Source: an uncultured Hymenobacter sp. (GTDB lineage: Bacteria; Bacteroidota; Bacteroidia; Cytophagales; Hymenobacteraceae). From it: DNA of 19,030 bases. Location of the stretch: NCBI GenBank assembly GCA_937871705.1, contig CALMOO010000415.1, forward strand, positions 1,838-20,867. The letters run 5' to 3'. This document shows, in pieces, positions 1 through 6,851 of the stretch. The translations under genes and the position numbers were made by a program. The notes below the pieces were generated by a model. It was not told the origin of the DNA, did no database searches, and worked only from the letters and a program-made list of their open reading frames with translations. Positions within the stretch are counted from its first letter, which is position 1. The number at the start of each line of letters is the position of its first letter.

Positions 1-1424
1 CGGTAGAGGCGCGGCCCTGCCCGTAAGTTTTCCTGCAAAAACACCGCGTTGCGCAAGGCCAGCTCCAGCAGCTCAGCTTCACCAAAAGCTCGGTAGGCAG
101 CTACCAGGCCGCTCAGCATAAGCGCGTTCCAGCCGGTTAATACCTTGTCATCCAAGCCAGGACGAGTGCGGTGCGTACGGGCTGCTAGCAGCTTCTTTTG
201 CCAGCCGTGCACAAGCTCGGCCAGCACCTGCGGCTCCAGGTCATGTTCCTGCGCAAAGTCAGCGTCTGGCTGCCGCCGATGCAGAATGTTGCGCCCATGC
301 TCCCAATTCCCTACCCCCGTGCAGTTGTAGTAAGCCGCCGCTAAGTGCTCTTCTTCGCCCAAAATCTGCTGTAGCTCTTCCCTGGTCCAAACGTAAAACT
401 TGCCTTCCTCGCCCTCACTATCAGCATCGAGCGACGAGTAGAAACCACCTTCCGGGTTGGTAAGCTCTCGCCGCACCCAGGCCACCGTCTGGAACACTAC
501 TTCGCGATAAAGTGGGTCTGGCGTGATTTGATACGCCTCGCTGTATAGGCTGAGCAGCTGACCATTATCATACAGCATTTTCTCGAAATGCGGCACCAGC
601 CACTCCGCATCTACCGAGTAGCGGGCAAAGCCGCCACCTACCTGGTCGTAGATGCCTCCCCAGGCCAGTTCGCGCAGCGTTAGAATAACCTGATTGAGTA
701 GCTGCTGGCTACCCGAGATATGATGAGCTCGTAGCAAAAACCGCCAGATGCTTGGCATGGGAAACTTCGGCGCCCGGTTGGTGCCGCCACGCTCATAGTC
801 AAAGCGTTGAGTTAAGTTGCAAATTAACAGCTTGAACTCTTCTTCGCTTACTATCGCGCCGGGCGTCGGGCTGGCAGTGCCATACTTCGCGAGCTCACTA
901 GCCTGTATTGCCTGGGCAAAGCGCTCGGCCGAATTGTCTAGCTCGGCCCGGTACTCGCCCGCGTAGGCTTGGGCAATACTTTCGAGCAGCTGCACCCAGT
1001 TGCCAGCCGAAAAATACGTGCCGCCATAGAACGGCTTTGCCTCAGGCGTCAGCACCACATTCAGCGGCCAGCCACCTTGCAGTCCCATCGCCTGCACCGC
1101 GTTCATATAAATCTGGTCCACATCGGGCCGTTCTTCCCGGTCAACCTTGATGCACACAAAGTGCGCATTCATCACCTGCGCTACCCCCTCATTCTCAAAC
1201 GACTCGCGCTCCATAACGTGGCACCAGTGGCAGGCCGCGTAGCCGATACTCACAATCATAGGTTTCTGCTCGGCCTGGGCCCGTGCCAGTGCTTCCTGCC
1301 CCCATGGGTACCAGTCCACAGGGTTGTGGGCGTGCTGCAGTAGATAAGGGCTGGTTTCCTGAGCCAGTCGGTTGGCAGGGGGGGTAGGGACCGGCCCTGA
1401 CTTTAGGAAGGAAGTGGCAGACAT
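1..1424 (-). CDS. YyaL/SPATA20-type thioredoxin-domain protein (DUF255), partial at the left edge
   Basis: The minus-strand frame from the ATG at 1424 is open to the window edge, giving about 474 residues; the C-terminal part lies outside. The N-terminus carries the family block SPYLLQHAHNPVDWYPW (residues about 25-41). A thioredoxin-like C-H-W-C centre follows at residues 65-68 (CHWCHVMERESF). Further on are WGGIYDQVGGGFARYSVD and a PHFEKMLYDN block, then a DDKVLTGWNALM block. The later blocks belong to the (alpha/alpha)6 glycosidase-like portion of this family. Family members are usually near 680-700 residues, so roughly 200 are missing here. The biochemical function is not established; a thiol-redox or sugar-related role is only suggested by the folds. 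The gene sits 55 bases downstream of the GSCFA gene on the same strand, but a terminator separates them. Family identity is certain; function is unknown. Confidence 0.93.
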   Translation of the reverse strand, partial: MSATSFLKSGPVPTPPANRLAQETSPYLLQHAHNPVDWYPWGQEALARAQAEQKPMIVSIGYAACHWCHVMERESFENEGVAQVMNAHFVCIKVDREERPDVDQIYMNAVQAMGLQGGWPLNVVLTPEAKPFYGGTYFSAGNWVQLLESIAQAYAGEYRAELDNSAERFAQAIQASELAKYGTASPTPGAIVSEEEFKLLICNLTQRFDYERGGTNRAPKFPMPSIWRFLLRAHHISGSQQLLNQVILTLRELAWGGIYDQVGGGFARYSVDAEWLVPHFEKMLYDNGQLLSLYSEAYQITPDPLYREVVFQTVAWVRRELTNPEGGFYSSLDADSEGEEGKFYVWTREELQQILGEEEHLAAAYYNCTGVGNWEHGRNILHRRQPDADFAQEHDLEPQVLAELVHGWQKKLLAARTHRTRPGLDDKVLTGWNALMLSGLVAAYRAFGEAELLELALRNAVFLQENLRAGPRLY

Positions 1425-1440
1425 AAATAGTGAGCTAGGT

Positions 1441-1472
1441 AAAACAAAACCCAGCCGATTGGGCTGGGTTTT
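1441..1472 (-). terminator. Intrinsic terminator after the GSCFA gene
   Basis: There is a perfect 11-bp inverted repeat, AAAACCCAGCC (1446-1456) and GGCTGGGTTTT (1462-1472), with a 5-base loop. Read on the minus strand, the stem ends in TTTT and continues TTTTGTTTT. It lies just after the GSCFA stop codon and just before the start of the DUF255 gene, so it should end GSCFA transcription. The A-rich left flank may let it work weakly in the other direction. Confidence 0.85.
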
Positions 1473-1479
1473 AGAAAAA

Positions 1480-3693
1480 TTAAGTAGCTGGCGTATCAGT
1501 GCTGGAAGGCGGTGTTTTCGCCCCTGGTGGTCGGCCCCGCCGAGTGGCGGCTGGCTTGGCAGAAGCTTTTTTCGGCGCGGCTGGTTTGCTCTTGCGAGCA
1601 GCAGTCTTTTTGGCAGGGGTAGCGGCAGATACTTCGGCTGGACCGGCAGCCGGCTCCTCGGTAGTCGGTGCTGGGGCGTTCTGTTTGGCAGCCGCCGCTT
1701 TAGGCCGCCCACGCTTAGGCTTGGAGCCCGCGTTCATTGTCTCGTCAGGCCTAGGCTCGGTTGTTGGAGTCGGAGTAGCTAGCGTAGTGGTCACAGCTGG
1801 GAGTTCGGATGGTACTAGTGAGCTAGGCTCCAGCATCATAGCTACATCAGCAGTAGGCCGCTCAAGCAGGACTTCAGGAATAATAGGCGGAGAAATAATG
1901 GGCGCTGACGCAGGTTCTGGCAGCGCAGCCGAAGGCTCCTCTGCATCGGGCGCTTGCGCTCGATACAAGCCAGTACGCTGGCCGCGCTTAACCAAGCCCG
2001 ACTTTGTGATAACCTTCGATTTTTTAGGGGTAGGGCCAGTACCACGCTTGCGTGGCCCCGCTGGTGCTTCGGCGGGAGGTGTTGCGCCCGCCGTCAGCGC
2101 AGTTTCGATAGCTTCGGTAACCTCAGCTATTTCTGGTATTTCAACTGGTTCAGCCTCCGTAGCAGGCACCACTAGCTCAGCTAGTAGCGCTTCCGCCATA
2201 AACCCAACGGTTTCCTGCGCCAACTCAGCTTCTGCTAGAGGCTCAGTCTGATTAGACTCTTGCTCAGCCGCTAGGCGTGCCGCGTTTTTACGCGCGGTGC
2301 GCTTGGCCCCGCCGCGCGAGCGCCGCTTTTTCTTTTTGGCCGGGTAACCAGCTATTTCCTCCGTCGCCAGCATTTCAGCTTCGGGCTGAGCCAACAGTTC
2401 CTCAGTCGGAGCCACCATTTCTTCGAGCAACTCATCAGCCTGGTGGGCCTCCGTTGGCAATAGCTCCTCGCGCATCGTGGCAGGCACTTCGCTCGACGTT
2501 TCGGCAGGCCGGTTTTGGCCATCACGTTCATTGCGGCGGCCATTTCGGCCATTCCGCCGGCCGTCGTTCCGGCGCTCCGGCTGCGTTACTTCCGGGTCGG
2601 CTGCCTGGGTAGGAGTAGGCGCCACCGCCTCAGTCACCGAAACTTGCCCAATATCAATGCGCTCTTCGTCATCTTCTGGTTGTACGTGAGGCACCCTTAC
2701 CAATCGGGGAGGGGGTAGGGCGGCAAGTTGGCGCTGTACCTCACGCAGCTCCTGGCGCACATCCACACCTTGGGTAGCTAGTCGCTCCAGCCGCTCGCGG
2801 GTTTGGTCCAGGAAATTGCGGTGTTCCGGTGCGCCGACGTATAGTGGGCGGTGGCCCAGCGATTGCCGAACGGCAGCCCATTCCTTACGGAAACGCCCAA
2901 AATCGGCGTCGAAATACGTTCGTGCAAAGCGGTCCCAAATGTAGTCCTCTGCCACTTCTGATGGGTGCAGCATATCGGCCGCATAAAAGCGGTAGTCGCG
3001 TAGCTCATCGGTCAGCAGCTCGTAAGCCGGAAAGTAGCTCACCTCTGGCAATAGCTCGCTTAAGAAGTGGCAAGCCACGCGCAATACCGACTTGCTCACT
3101 GCATTAAGCGGCAAGGTGTCCTTGATGTGGCGCACTGGACTTACCGTTAGCACAATGCGAATGCTAGGGTTAACGCGCCTTAGTAATGAGTGCACCTCTG
3201 CCAATGCATTCACAATCTCGTCGGCCGTTAGCAGCTCTTTCTCAAACAGGCCAGCAGGTAGCTTATGCAGGTTGCTCACCAGCTCGCCGGTTTCGCGTAA
3301 GCGGTATGCCCAAGCCGTTCCAAGGGTCAGTACTACGGTATCAGCCGTGCGCACAAACTCACCCACGCGCTGCACAGTACTACTTATCAGTTGTAGCAGC
3401 TCGACTGGTGACTCAGCTCCAATAGTGCTATGAAAATCAAAGCTTTGCCAGCGGCCGCGCGCCTCCACTAGGTGCTGTTGCCAATCCTGCTCTTCGCCCG
3501 CTGCTACCCGTAGCAGCTGCGCTAGCGCCAGAGGTTGAAACACCGTACCAAAAGGATTTACCAGTGTTTGTACCTTACTCAGCCGTAGTCGCTCGCCGAT
3601 GCTATCGGCAAAGCACGAGCCCACCGTTAGCACGCGCGCCGTGCGACTTAGTTGCCGCTCTTGCGGCGCAATAGTTAAATCAGTCCGAAACAT
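1480..3693 (-). CDS. GSCFA-family SGNH-hydrolase-like protein with a long disordered AT-hook-like tail
   Basis: The protein has 737 residues. Residues about 1-275 match the GSCFA family: the start MFRTDLTI is typical and GSCFADSIGE lies at 25-34. The block ADMLHPSE at 239-246 supplies the Asp/His pair (D240, H243) expected of SGNH-type hydrolases, with Ser26 as candidate nucleophile. No substrate is known for the family. Residues 276-330 look helical and possibly coiled. From about 335 to the end the chain is low-complexity Ala/Pro/Glu/Lys. It contains an Arg/Asn/Gly cluster (373-395), a basic patch KKKKRRSRGGAKR (453-465), and two AT-hook-like cores, PKRGRPK (659-665) and RRGRPPG (718-724). 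Acidic and basic stretches alternate. The family domain usually accounts for most of such a protein, so the tail is the unusual part. The start is fixed by the conserved N-terminus. The gene has its own candidate promoter and terminator and is probably monocistronic. Confidence 0.9.
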   Translation of the reverse strand: MFRTDLTIAPQERQLSRTARVLTVGSCFADSIGERLRLSKVQTLVNPFGTVFQPLALAQLLRVAAGEEQDWQQHLVEARGRWQSFDFHSTIGAESPVELLQLISSTVQRVGEFVRTADTVVLTLGTAWAYRLRETGELVSNLHKLPAGLFEKELLTADEIVNALAEVHSLLRRVNPSIRIVLTVSPVRHIKDTLPLNAVSKSVLRVACHFLSELLPEVSYFPAYELLTDELRDYRFYAADMLHPSEVAEDYIWDRFARTYFDADFGRFRKEWAAVRQSLGHRPLYVGAPEHRNFLDQTRERLERLATQGVDVRQELREVQRQLAALPPPRLVRVPHVQPEDDEERIDIGQVSVTEAVAPTPTQAADPEVTQPERRNDGRRNGRNGRRNERDGQNRPAETSSEVPATMREELLPTEAHQADELLEEMVAPTEELLAQPEAEMLATEEIAGYPAKKKKRRSRGGAKRTARKNAARLAAEQESNQTEPLAEAELAQETVGFMAEALLAELVVPATEAEPVEIPEIAEVTEAIETALTAGATPPAEAPAGPRKRGTGPTPKKSKVITKSGLVKRGQRTGLYRAQAPDAEEPSAALPEPASAPIISPPIIPEVLLERPTADVAMMLEPSSLVPSELPAVTTTLATPTPTTEPRPDETMNAGSKPKRGRPKAAAAKQNAPAPTTEEPAAGPAEVSAATPAKKTAARKSKPAAPKKASAKPAATRRGRPPGAKTPPSSTDTPAT

Positions 3694-3699
3694 GAACTA

Positions 3700-3707
3700 C
3701 AAAGGTA
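3700..3707 (-). promoter_or_regulatory. Candidate -7 box for the GSCFA gene, nearly leaderless
   Basis: On the minus strand this reads TACCTTTG, an exact match to the Bacteroidota -7 consensus TAnnTTTG. Its last base is only 7 nt before the ATG at 3693, so transcription would start within a few bases of the start codon. No TTG is found at the expected -33 spacing; that interval is occupied by the rplI terminator stem. The match is clear, but promoter activity is inferred. Confidence 0.5.
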
Positions 3708-3712
3708 GGCTC

Positions 3713-3747
3713 AAAAAAAGACGCCCCACCTTACGGCAGGGCGTCTT
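3713..3747 (-). terminator. Intrinsic terminator of the rpsF-rpsR-rplI operon
   Basis: The repeat AAGACGCCC (3718-3726) pairs with GGGCGTCTT (3739-3747) across a 12-base loop. On the minus strand the stem runs into seven consecutive T residues (3719-3713). It lies 24 bases after the rplI stop and ends about 20 bases before the GSCFA ATG, so the two transcription units are packed very tightly. Confidence 0.88.
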
Positions 3748-3770
3748 CAAGGGGTAGTAGCAGCTAGTAG

Positions 3771-4214
3771 CTAAGCTGCTACTACGCGGAAGCGCACGGT
3801 GTGCTTTACTTCCTTATGCAGGTTCAGCGTAGCAGTGTAGTCGCCAGCCGTAGCAGGCTCTTGGTCAAAGCTCAGGCGCTTGCGGTCTACGTCAATGCCT
3901 TTATTCTTCAAAGCCTCAGCGAGTTGCAGCGTAGTTACGCGGCCAAAGATTTTGCCAGTCTCGCCCACCTTGGCCGGCAGGTCAAACACTTGGTCACCAA
4001 CTTGGTCAGCTACTACTTGCGCGTCAGTCTTTACTTTCTCAGCTTTGTGAGCTGCTTGGCGCACGTTCTCAGCTACAATTTTCTTAGCCGATTTGTCAGC
4101 CAGCATAGCCAAGCCTTGGGGCAACAAGTAGTTGCGGCCGTAGCCCGGCTTCACTGTCACGAGGTCGTTCTTGTAGCCGAGCCCCTTAACGTCGTCTTTC
4201 AGGATGATTTCCAT
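3771..4214 (-). CDS. rplI: 50S ribosomal protein L9
   Basis: The protein has 147 residues, the normal L9 length (about 147-150). The N-terminal domain MEIILKDDVKGLGYKND, followed by VKPGYGRNYLLPQGLA, is the diagnostic L9 signature that binds 23S rRNA. The connecting helix is Ala/Lys rich (residues about 42-75). The C-terminal domain includes GKIFGRVTTLQLAEAL and the ending HKEVKHTVRFRVVAA. L9 sits at the base of the L1 stalk and influences frame maintenance. It is the last gene of rpsF-rpsR-rplI, separated from rpsR by 95 bases that hold an imperfect inverted repeat, and followed by a strong terminator. Confidence 0.98.
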   Translation of the reverse strand: MEIILKDDVKGLGYKNDLVTVKPGYGRNYLLPQGLAMLADKSAKKIVAENVRQAAHKAEKVKTDAQVVADQVGDQVFDLPAKVGETGKIFGRVTTLQLAEALKNKGIDVDRKRLSFDQEPATAGDYTATLNLHKEVKHTVRFRVVAA

Positions 4215-4234
4215 GTCAGATGTGAAATTAGGAC

Positions 4235-4293
4235 TTATAAGTCATTAACTATGAGCTACTCAGCGAGCAACTCAGGTAATTCATGACTCATAA
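4235..4293. repeat. Imperfect inverted repeat in the rpsR-rplI gap
   Basis: The arms TTATAAGTCATTAACTA (4235-4251) and TAATTCATGACTCATAA (4277-4293) are inverted copies matching at 14 of 17 positions. The centre contains a smaller dyad, GAGCTACTC/GAGCAACTC. The rest of the gap is simple AT-rich sequence built from ATTCAT and ACTCAT words, of the sort left by small dispersed repeats. It could be a degenerate repeat element or an intercistronic RNA structure that tunes rplI expression. The sequence does not decide between these. Confidence 0.4.
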
Positions 4294-4309
4294 CTCCTCA
4301 TTCATAATT

Positions 4310-4582
4310 TTATTTAAGGGCGTCAGCTACGTAAGGCATCAGAGCCAGGTGGCGGGCTTTCGCCACGGCCTGAGCCACTTTGCGCTGAAACTTCAAGCTG
4401 GTGCCAGTGATGCGCCGGGGTAGCAAGCGGCCCTGCTCGTTCACAAACTTCAGCAAGAAGTTTGGGTCTTTGTAGTCCACGTACTTGATGCCGTTCTTCT
4501 TGAAGCGGCAGTACTTGTTGCGCGTGTCAACGGGCTTGTTGCCGTTGTTGCGGTCGTTGTTGCGGTTGTTCGGCGTAGCCAT
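4310..4582 (-). CDS. rpsR: 30S ribosomal protein S18
   Basis: The protein has 90 residues. The S18 core is clear: KYCRFKKNGIKYVDYKD, then LLKFVNEQGRLLPRRITG (the conserved R-R-I-T-G block), then a C-terminal KARHLALMPYV. The first 20 residues are an Asn/Arg-rich extension (PNNRNNDRNNGNK), probably flexible. S18 pairs with S6 on the platform of the 30S subunit, which fits its position 19 bases downstream of rpsF. It has no promoter of its own in that short gap, so it is cotranscribed with rpsF. Confidence 0.98.
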   Translation of the reverse strand: MATPNNRNNDRNNGNKPVDTRNKYCRFKKNGIKYVDYKDPNFLLKFVNEQGRLLPRRITGTSLKFQRKVAQAVAKARHLALMPYVADALK

Positions 4583-4601
4583 CGGGTTGCTTACTAAATG
4601 G

Positions 4602-4979
4602 TTACTGAGCTACTGCTTCGGTTTCCTTGGGCGCGCGCTGCTGGTTCATCTCACCGTTGCGACGGCGCTCATTGTACGTCACAGCGTGCTTGTCGAGCAC
4701 CGTAGTCAAAAAGCGGATTATCCGCTCATCGCGGCGAAATGCCAGTTCCAGCACATCCACAATATTGCCCGACCCGTTATAGGTCAGGGTAAAGTAGTAG
4801 CCAGTGGATTTCTTCTGAATAGGATACGCCAGCTTGCGCAGGCCCCAGGCTTCAGTAGAAATGAGGTCGGCGCTATTTTCCTTAAGCACCTGCGAGAACT
4901 TCTCGACCGTCTCTTGCACCTGGCCCTCGTTCAACACGGGGGTAAGGATGAAGACCGTCTCGTAATTTCTTACGTCCAT
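4602..4979 (-). CDS. rpsF: 30S ribosomal protein S6
   Basis: The protein has 125 residues starting MDVRNYETVFILTPVL at 4979. An upstream in-frame ATG at 5024 is rejected: it would add 15 unrelated residues and lies inside the promoter's -7 box, before the predicted transcript start. S6 signatures are YETVFILTP, the GLRKLAYPIQKKSTGYYFTLTYNG block (residues about 61-84), and a RRDERIIRFLTTVLDKHAV block. The C-terminal tail is polar and extends past the core. S6 binds 16S rRNA together with S18. It is the first gene of the operon rpsF-rpsR-rplI. Confidence 0.97.
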   Translation of the reverse strand: MDVRNYETVFILTPVLNEGQVQETVEKFSQVLKENSADLISTEAWGLRKLAYPIQKKSTGYYFTLTYNGSGNIVDVLELAFRRDERIIRFLTTVLDKHAVTYNERRRNGEMNQQRAPKETEAVAQ

Positions 4980-5021
4980 TGACGGGGTTGATTTATGTAG
5001 TGAAAAATATGAATTGGGGGG

Positions 5022-5052
5022 CAAAGGTACTGATTTTCCAACACATTACCAA
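5022..5052 (-). promoter_or_regulatory. Promoter of the rpsF-rpsR-rplI operon
   Basis: On the minus strand there is a TTG (5052-5050), 20 bases, then TACCTTTG (5029-5022). This matches the Bacteroidota -33/-7 pattern. Transcription would begin near 5017, giving a leader of about 38 nt before the rpsF ATG at 4979. No Shine-Dalgarno sequence is seen, as is usual for this phylum. Confidence 0.75.
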
Positions 5053-5306
5053 CAGTAAATACTTATTGCAGAGAAAAACAGAACTTTGAAACTTCTACTT
5101 CTCACTTGATGGTTCGGATGACGGGTGTTGATTTTCTGAGTTTAAGTGAGACAGTTCTTTGAATACCTCTAGTAGTTGTCGATTTGCCCAGTAATCAATA
5201 TCTTAGTAAGGGAGTCACCACGTACAATGGCGAACAAGATGCCGTAAGAGGCCTATTTAGCATGATTACAAATAAGGTCTTAAGGGTTGAAAATGCCTTT
5301 TCTACC
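5053..5306. other. Divergent intergenic spacer between rpsF and actA
   Basis: About 250 bases lie between the two divergent promoters. I see no convincing open reading frame, RNA gene or repeat family member. The only structure noted is a short dyad, TCTCACTT (5100-5107) and AAGTGAGA (5144-5151), 36 bases apart, of doubtful meaning. An upstream TACCTTTG (5303-5310) resembles a -7 box but has no -33 element at the proper spacing. Its TTTG more likely serves as the -33 element of the actA promoter. Confidence 0.6.
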
Positions 5307-5337
5307 TTTGCCGCCCATAATTCCTAGCCTACATTTG
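5307..5337 (+). promoter_or_regulatory. Promoter of the act-cox operon
   Basis: TTTG (5307-5310), exactly 19 bases, then TACATTTG (5330-5337) is a full match to the Bacteroidota consensus TTTG-N19-TAnnTTTG. Transcription would start near 5343, leaving about 42 nt before the actA ATG at 5385. The -33 element is itself the end of another TAnnTTTG box (5303-5310). Confidence 0.75.
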
Positions 5338-5354
5338 TGCCCCGGAAAGGGCAC
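5337..5354 (+). promoter_or_regulatory. Perfect dyad at the actA transcript start
   Basis: GTGCCC (5337-5342), a 6-base loop, then GGGCAC (5349-5354). The dyad begins at the last base of the -7 box and spans the predicted start site. It could be a repressor operator or, if transcripts start further upstream, an RNA hairpin. Only the symmetry is directly visible. Confidence 0.5.
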
Positions 5355-5384
5355 GCCCGCACTCCGTTTTATCGGTCCGTTTAG

Positions 5385-6716
5385 ATGATGAATAGCTTTC
5401 TATCACGCACCAGCTATTGGGTGCTAGCATTATTTCTGGCACTAGCGGGCTCCGCTTCTGCTCAGAATGCCACTACGGCAGCTACAGTAACTAAGCAAGG
5501 CGTTACGCCTGGTGGCACAGCAGGCGCGGCTCCGGCCACTGCCGCCGGTGGAGGCGATGCCGCTGAAATTGCCGCTGGCGATGCGCTGTTTAAGAGTAAC
5601 TGTACGCAGTGCCACGCAGTAAATGAAAAAGTGGTTGGCCCGGCGCTGTCCGGCATCACCAAGCGCCGTCCCATTTCCTGGATAATTCCTTGGGTCAAAA
5701 ACTCTGCCAAAGTTGTGGCAAGTGGCGATGATTATGCTGTAAAGCTGTTCAACGAGAACGGTAAGCAGCAAATGCCCTCGTTCGGGTTGAGCGATAAGGA
5801 GATAACTAGCATCATGGCTTGGATTACTTCGCAAGAAGGACAGGCAACTGCTGCAACTGGTGGACCAACAGCAGGCAACGCAGCCACTGCTGATGGCCAA
5901 GATGCTGGAGCAGCAGGAGGCGCAGGTGCTGGGGCCGGCAAGTATGCCGACATTCTCCTCATCGTTCTCGTTGTAGTATTGATTGTACTAGTGGTGACGC
6001 TCGTTATCATCGCTAACCTGATGAAGGACGTGCTGGGTGGTCGTAAAGACCTTGATGGCCGTGATATTGAGATTCTGGAGCAGCGCTTCGACTGGGCTGG
6101 GCTTTATAAGTCGCCCGTGCTGCGAGGCATTGTAGGGGTAGTAGCTGCTTTAGCGTTGCTCTATGCTGGGGTGCAGAGCGTTATGGCAGTTGGCCTCACG
6201 CAAGGCTACCAGCCTACGCAGCCAATTGCTTTCTCACATAAGCTGCACGCTGGCGTTAACAACATTAACTGCGCTTACTGCCACACGTCGGTCTACAAAG
6301 CAAAGTCTGCTAACATTCCTTCGGCTAACATTTGTATGAACTGCCACTCGCAGATTAAAACAGAGTCGCCCGAAATCAAGAAAATATACCGTGCTATCGA
6401 ACGCAAGCAGCCTATACAATGGGTACGGGTGCATAACCTGCCTGACCTCGCTTACTTCAATCACTCGCAGCACACCCAAGTAGGCGGTATTCAGTGCCAG
6501 ACTTGCCATGGTCCCATCCAGAATATGGAAGTAGTGTATCAGTACTCTCCGCTTACTATGGGCTGGTGCATCAACTGCCACCGCGAAACGCCGCTCAATA
6601 CTAAAGGCAACGCTTATTACGACAACCTCGTGAAACTACACGATAAGTCTAATAACGCAGTACCATTCACAGTATCGTCGAACGGTGGTACTGAGTGCTC
6701 GAAGTGTCACTACTAA
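5385..6716 (+). CDS. actA: Alternative complex III subunit ActA, six-heme cytochrome c
   Basis: The protein has 443 residues and passes electrons from ActB toward the oxidase on the periplasmic side. It starts with a signal peptide (about 1-26, ending ASA). Next is a single-heme cytochrome c domain with C73-H77 and a likely axial Met130 (QQMPSF). An Ala/Gly-rich linker (151-186) leads to a first membrane helix (188-212), a charged loop (213-245) and a second helix (247-270). The C-terminal portion has five CXXCH sites at 296-300, 317-321, 371-375, 395-399 and 438-442. Classic ActA is described as pentaheme, so the N-terminal monoheme domain is an addition; I believe long forms occur in other Bacteroidota but could not check. 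An adjacent ATG at 5388 is an alternative start. It is the first gene of the operon; a large hairpin lies between it and actB. Confidence 0.93.
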   Translation: MMNSFLSRTSYWVLALFLALAGSASAQNATTAATVTKQGVTPGGTAGAAPATAAGGGDAAEIAAGDALFKSNCTQCHAVNEKVVGPALSGITKRRPISWIIPWVKNSAKVVASGDDYAVKLFNENGKQQMPSFGLSDKEITSIMAWITSQEGQATAATGGPTAGNAATADGQDAGAAGGAGAGAGKYADILLIVLVVVLIVLVVTLVIIANLMKDVLGGRKDLDGRDIEILEQRFDWAGLYKSPVLRGIVGVVAALALLYAGVQSVMAVGLTQGYQPTQPIAFSHKLHAGVNNINCAYCHTSVYKAKSANIPSANICMNCHSQIKTESPEIKKIYRAIERKQPIQWVRVHNLPDLAYFNHSQHTQVGGIQCQTCHGPIQNMEVVYQYSPLTMGWCINCHRETPLNTKGNAYYDNLVKLHDKSNNAVPFTVSSNGGTECSKCHY

Positions 6717-6765
6717 GCTGTAATTTTTACTACGTCATTTAGATTAGATATCGGGTATTGGTATA

Positions 6766-6820
6766 AAGAAGAAGCAACTAACCAATTTTAAGCATCTGGT
6801 TTACTTAGTTGCTTCTTCTT
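6766..6820 (+). promoter_or_regulatory. 16-bp perfect hairpin between actA and actB
   Basis: AAGAAGAAGCAACTAA (6766-6781) and TTAGTTGCTTCTTCTT (6805-6820) are perfect inverted copies with a 23-base loop. The loop has a further CCA/TGG pairing. No T-tract follows (the next bases are CGTCCTACCC), so it is not a standard terminator. No TAnnTTTG promoter is seen between it and actB, which suggests actB depends on transcription through it. It could be a partial terminator, an RNase-processing site, or a 3' stabiliser of the actA message. Confidence 0.65.
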
Positions 6821-6851
6821 CGTCCTACCCCTCATATCTCACGCTTATAAA

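Noticed and set aside
1499..2251. 250-codon plus-strand open reading frame opposite the GSCFA tail
   Set aside because: It is antisense to a GC-rich Ala/Pro/Glu/Lys coding region. Its product is low-complexity Gly/Ala/Ser with no recognisable domain and it has no promoter, so it is a shadow frame.
3801..4286. 161-codon plus-strand open reading frame over rplI
   Set aside because: It lies opposite the clearly conserved L9 gene and its product resembles nothing; a shadow frame.
4485..4982. 165-codon plus-strand open reading frame over rpsR and rpsF
   Set aside because: It is antisense to two conserved ribosomal protein genes with no independent support.
4977..5024. Longer rpsF start at 5024
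   Set aside because: The start codon lies inside the TACCTTTG box and upstream of the predicted transcript start. The added residues are not S6-like, whereas MDVRNYETVF at 4979 is.
5100..5151. 8-bp inverted repeat TCTCACTT/AAGTGAGA in the rpsF-actA spacer
   Set aside because: The arms are short and 36 bases apart, with no nearby promoter at the right place. It is likely by chance in AT-rich DNA.
5158..5186. Possible extra plus-strand promoter (TTTG, 17 bases, TCGATTTG)
   Set aside because: The spacing is short and the -7 box lacks the A at position 2. It is 200 bases from actA, and a far better promoter exists at 5307-5337.
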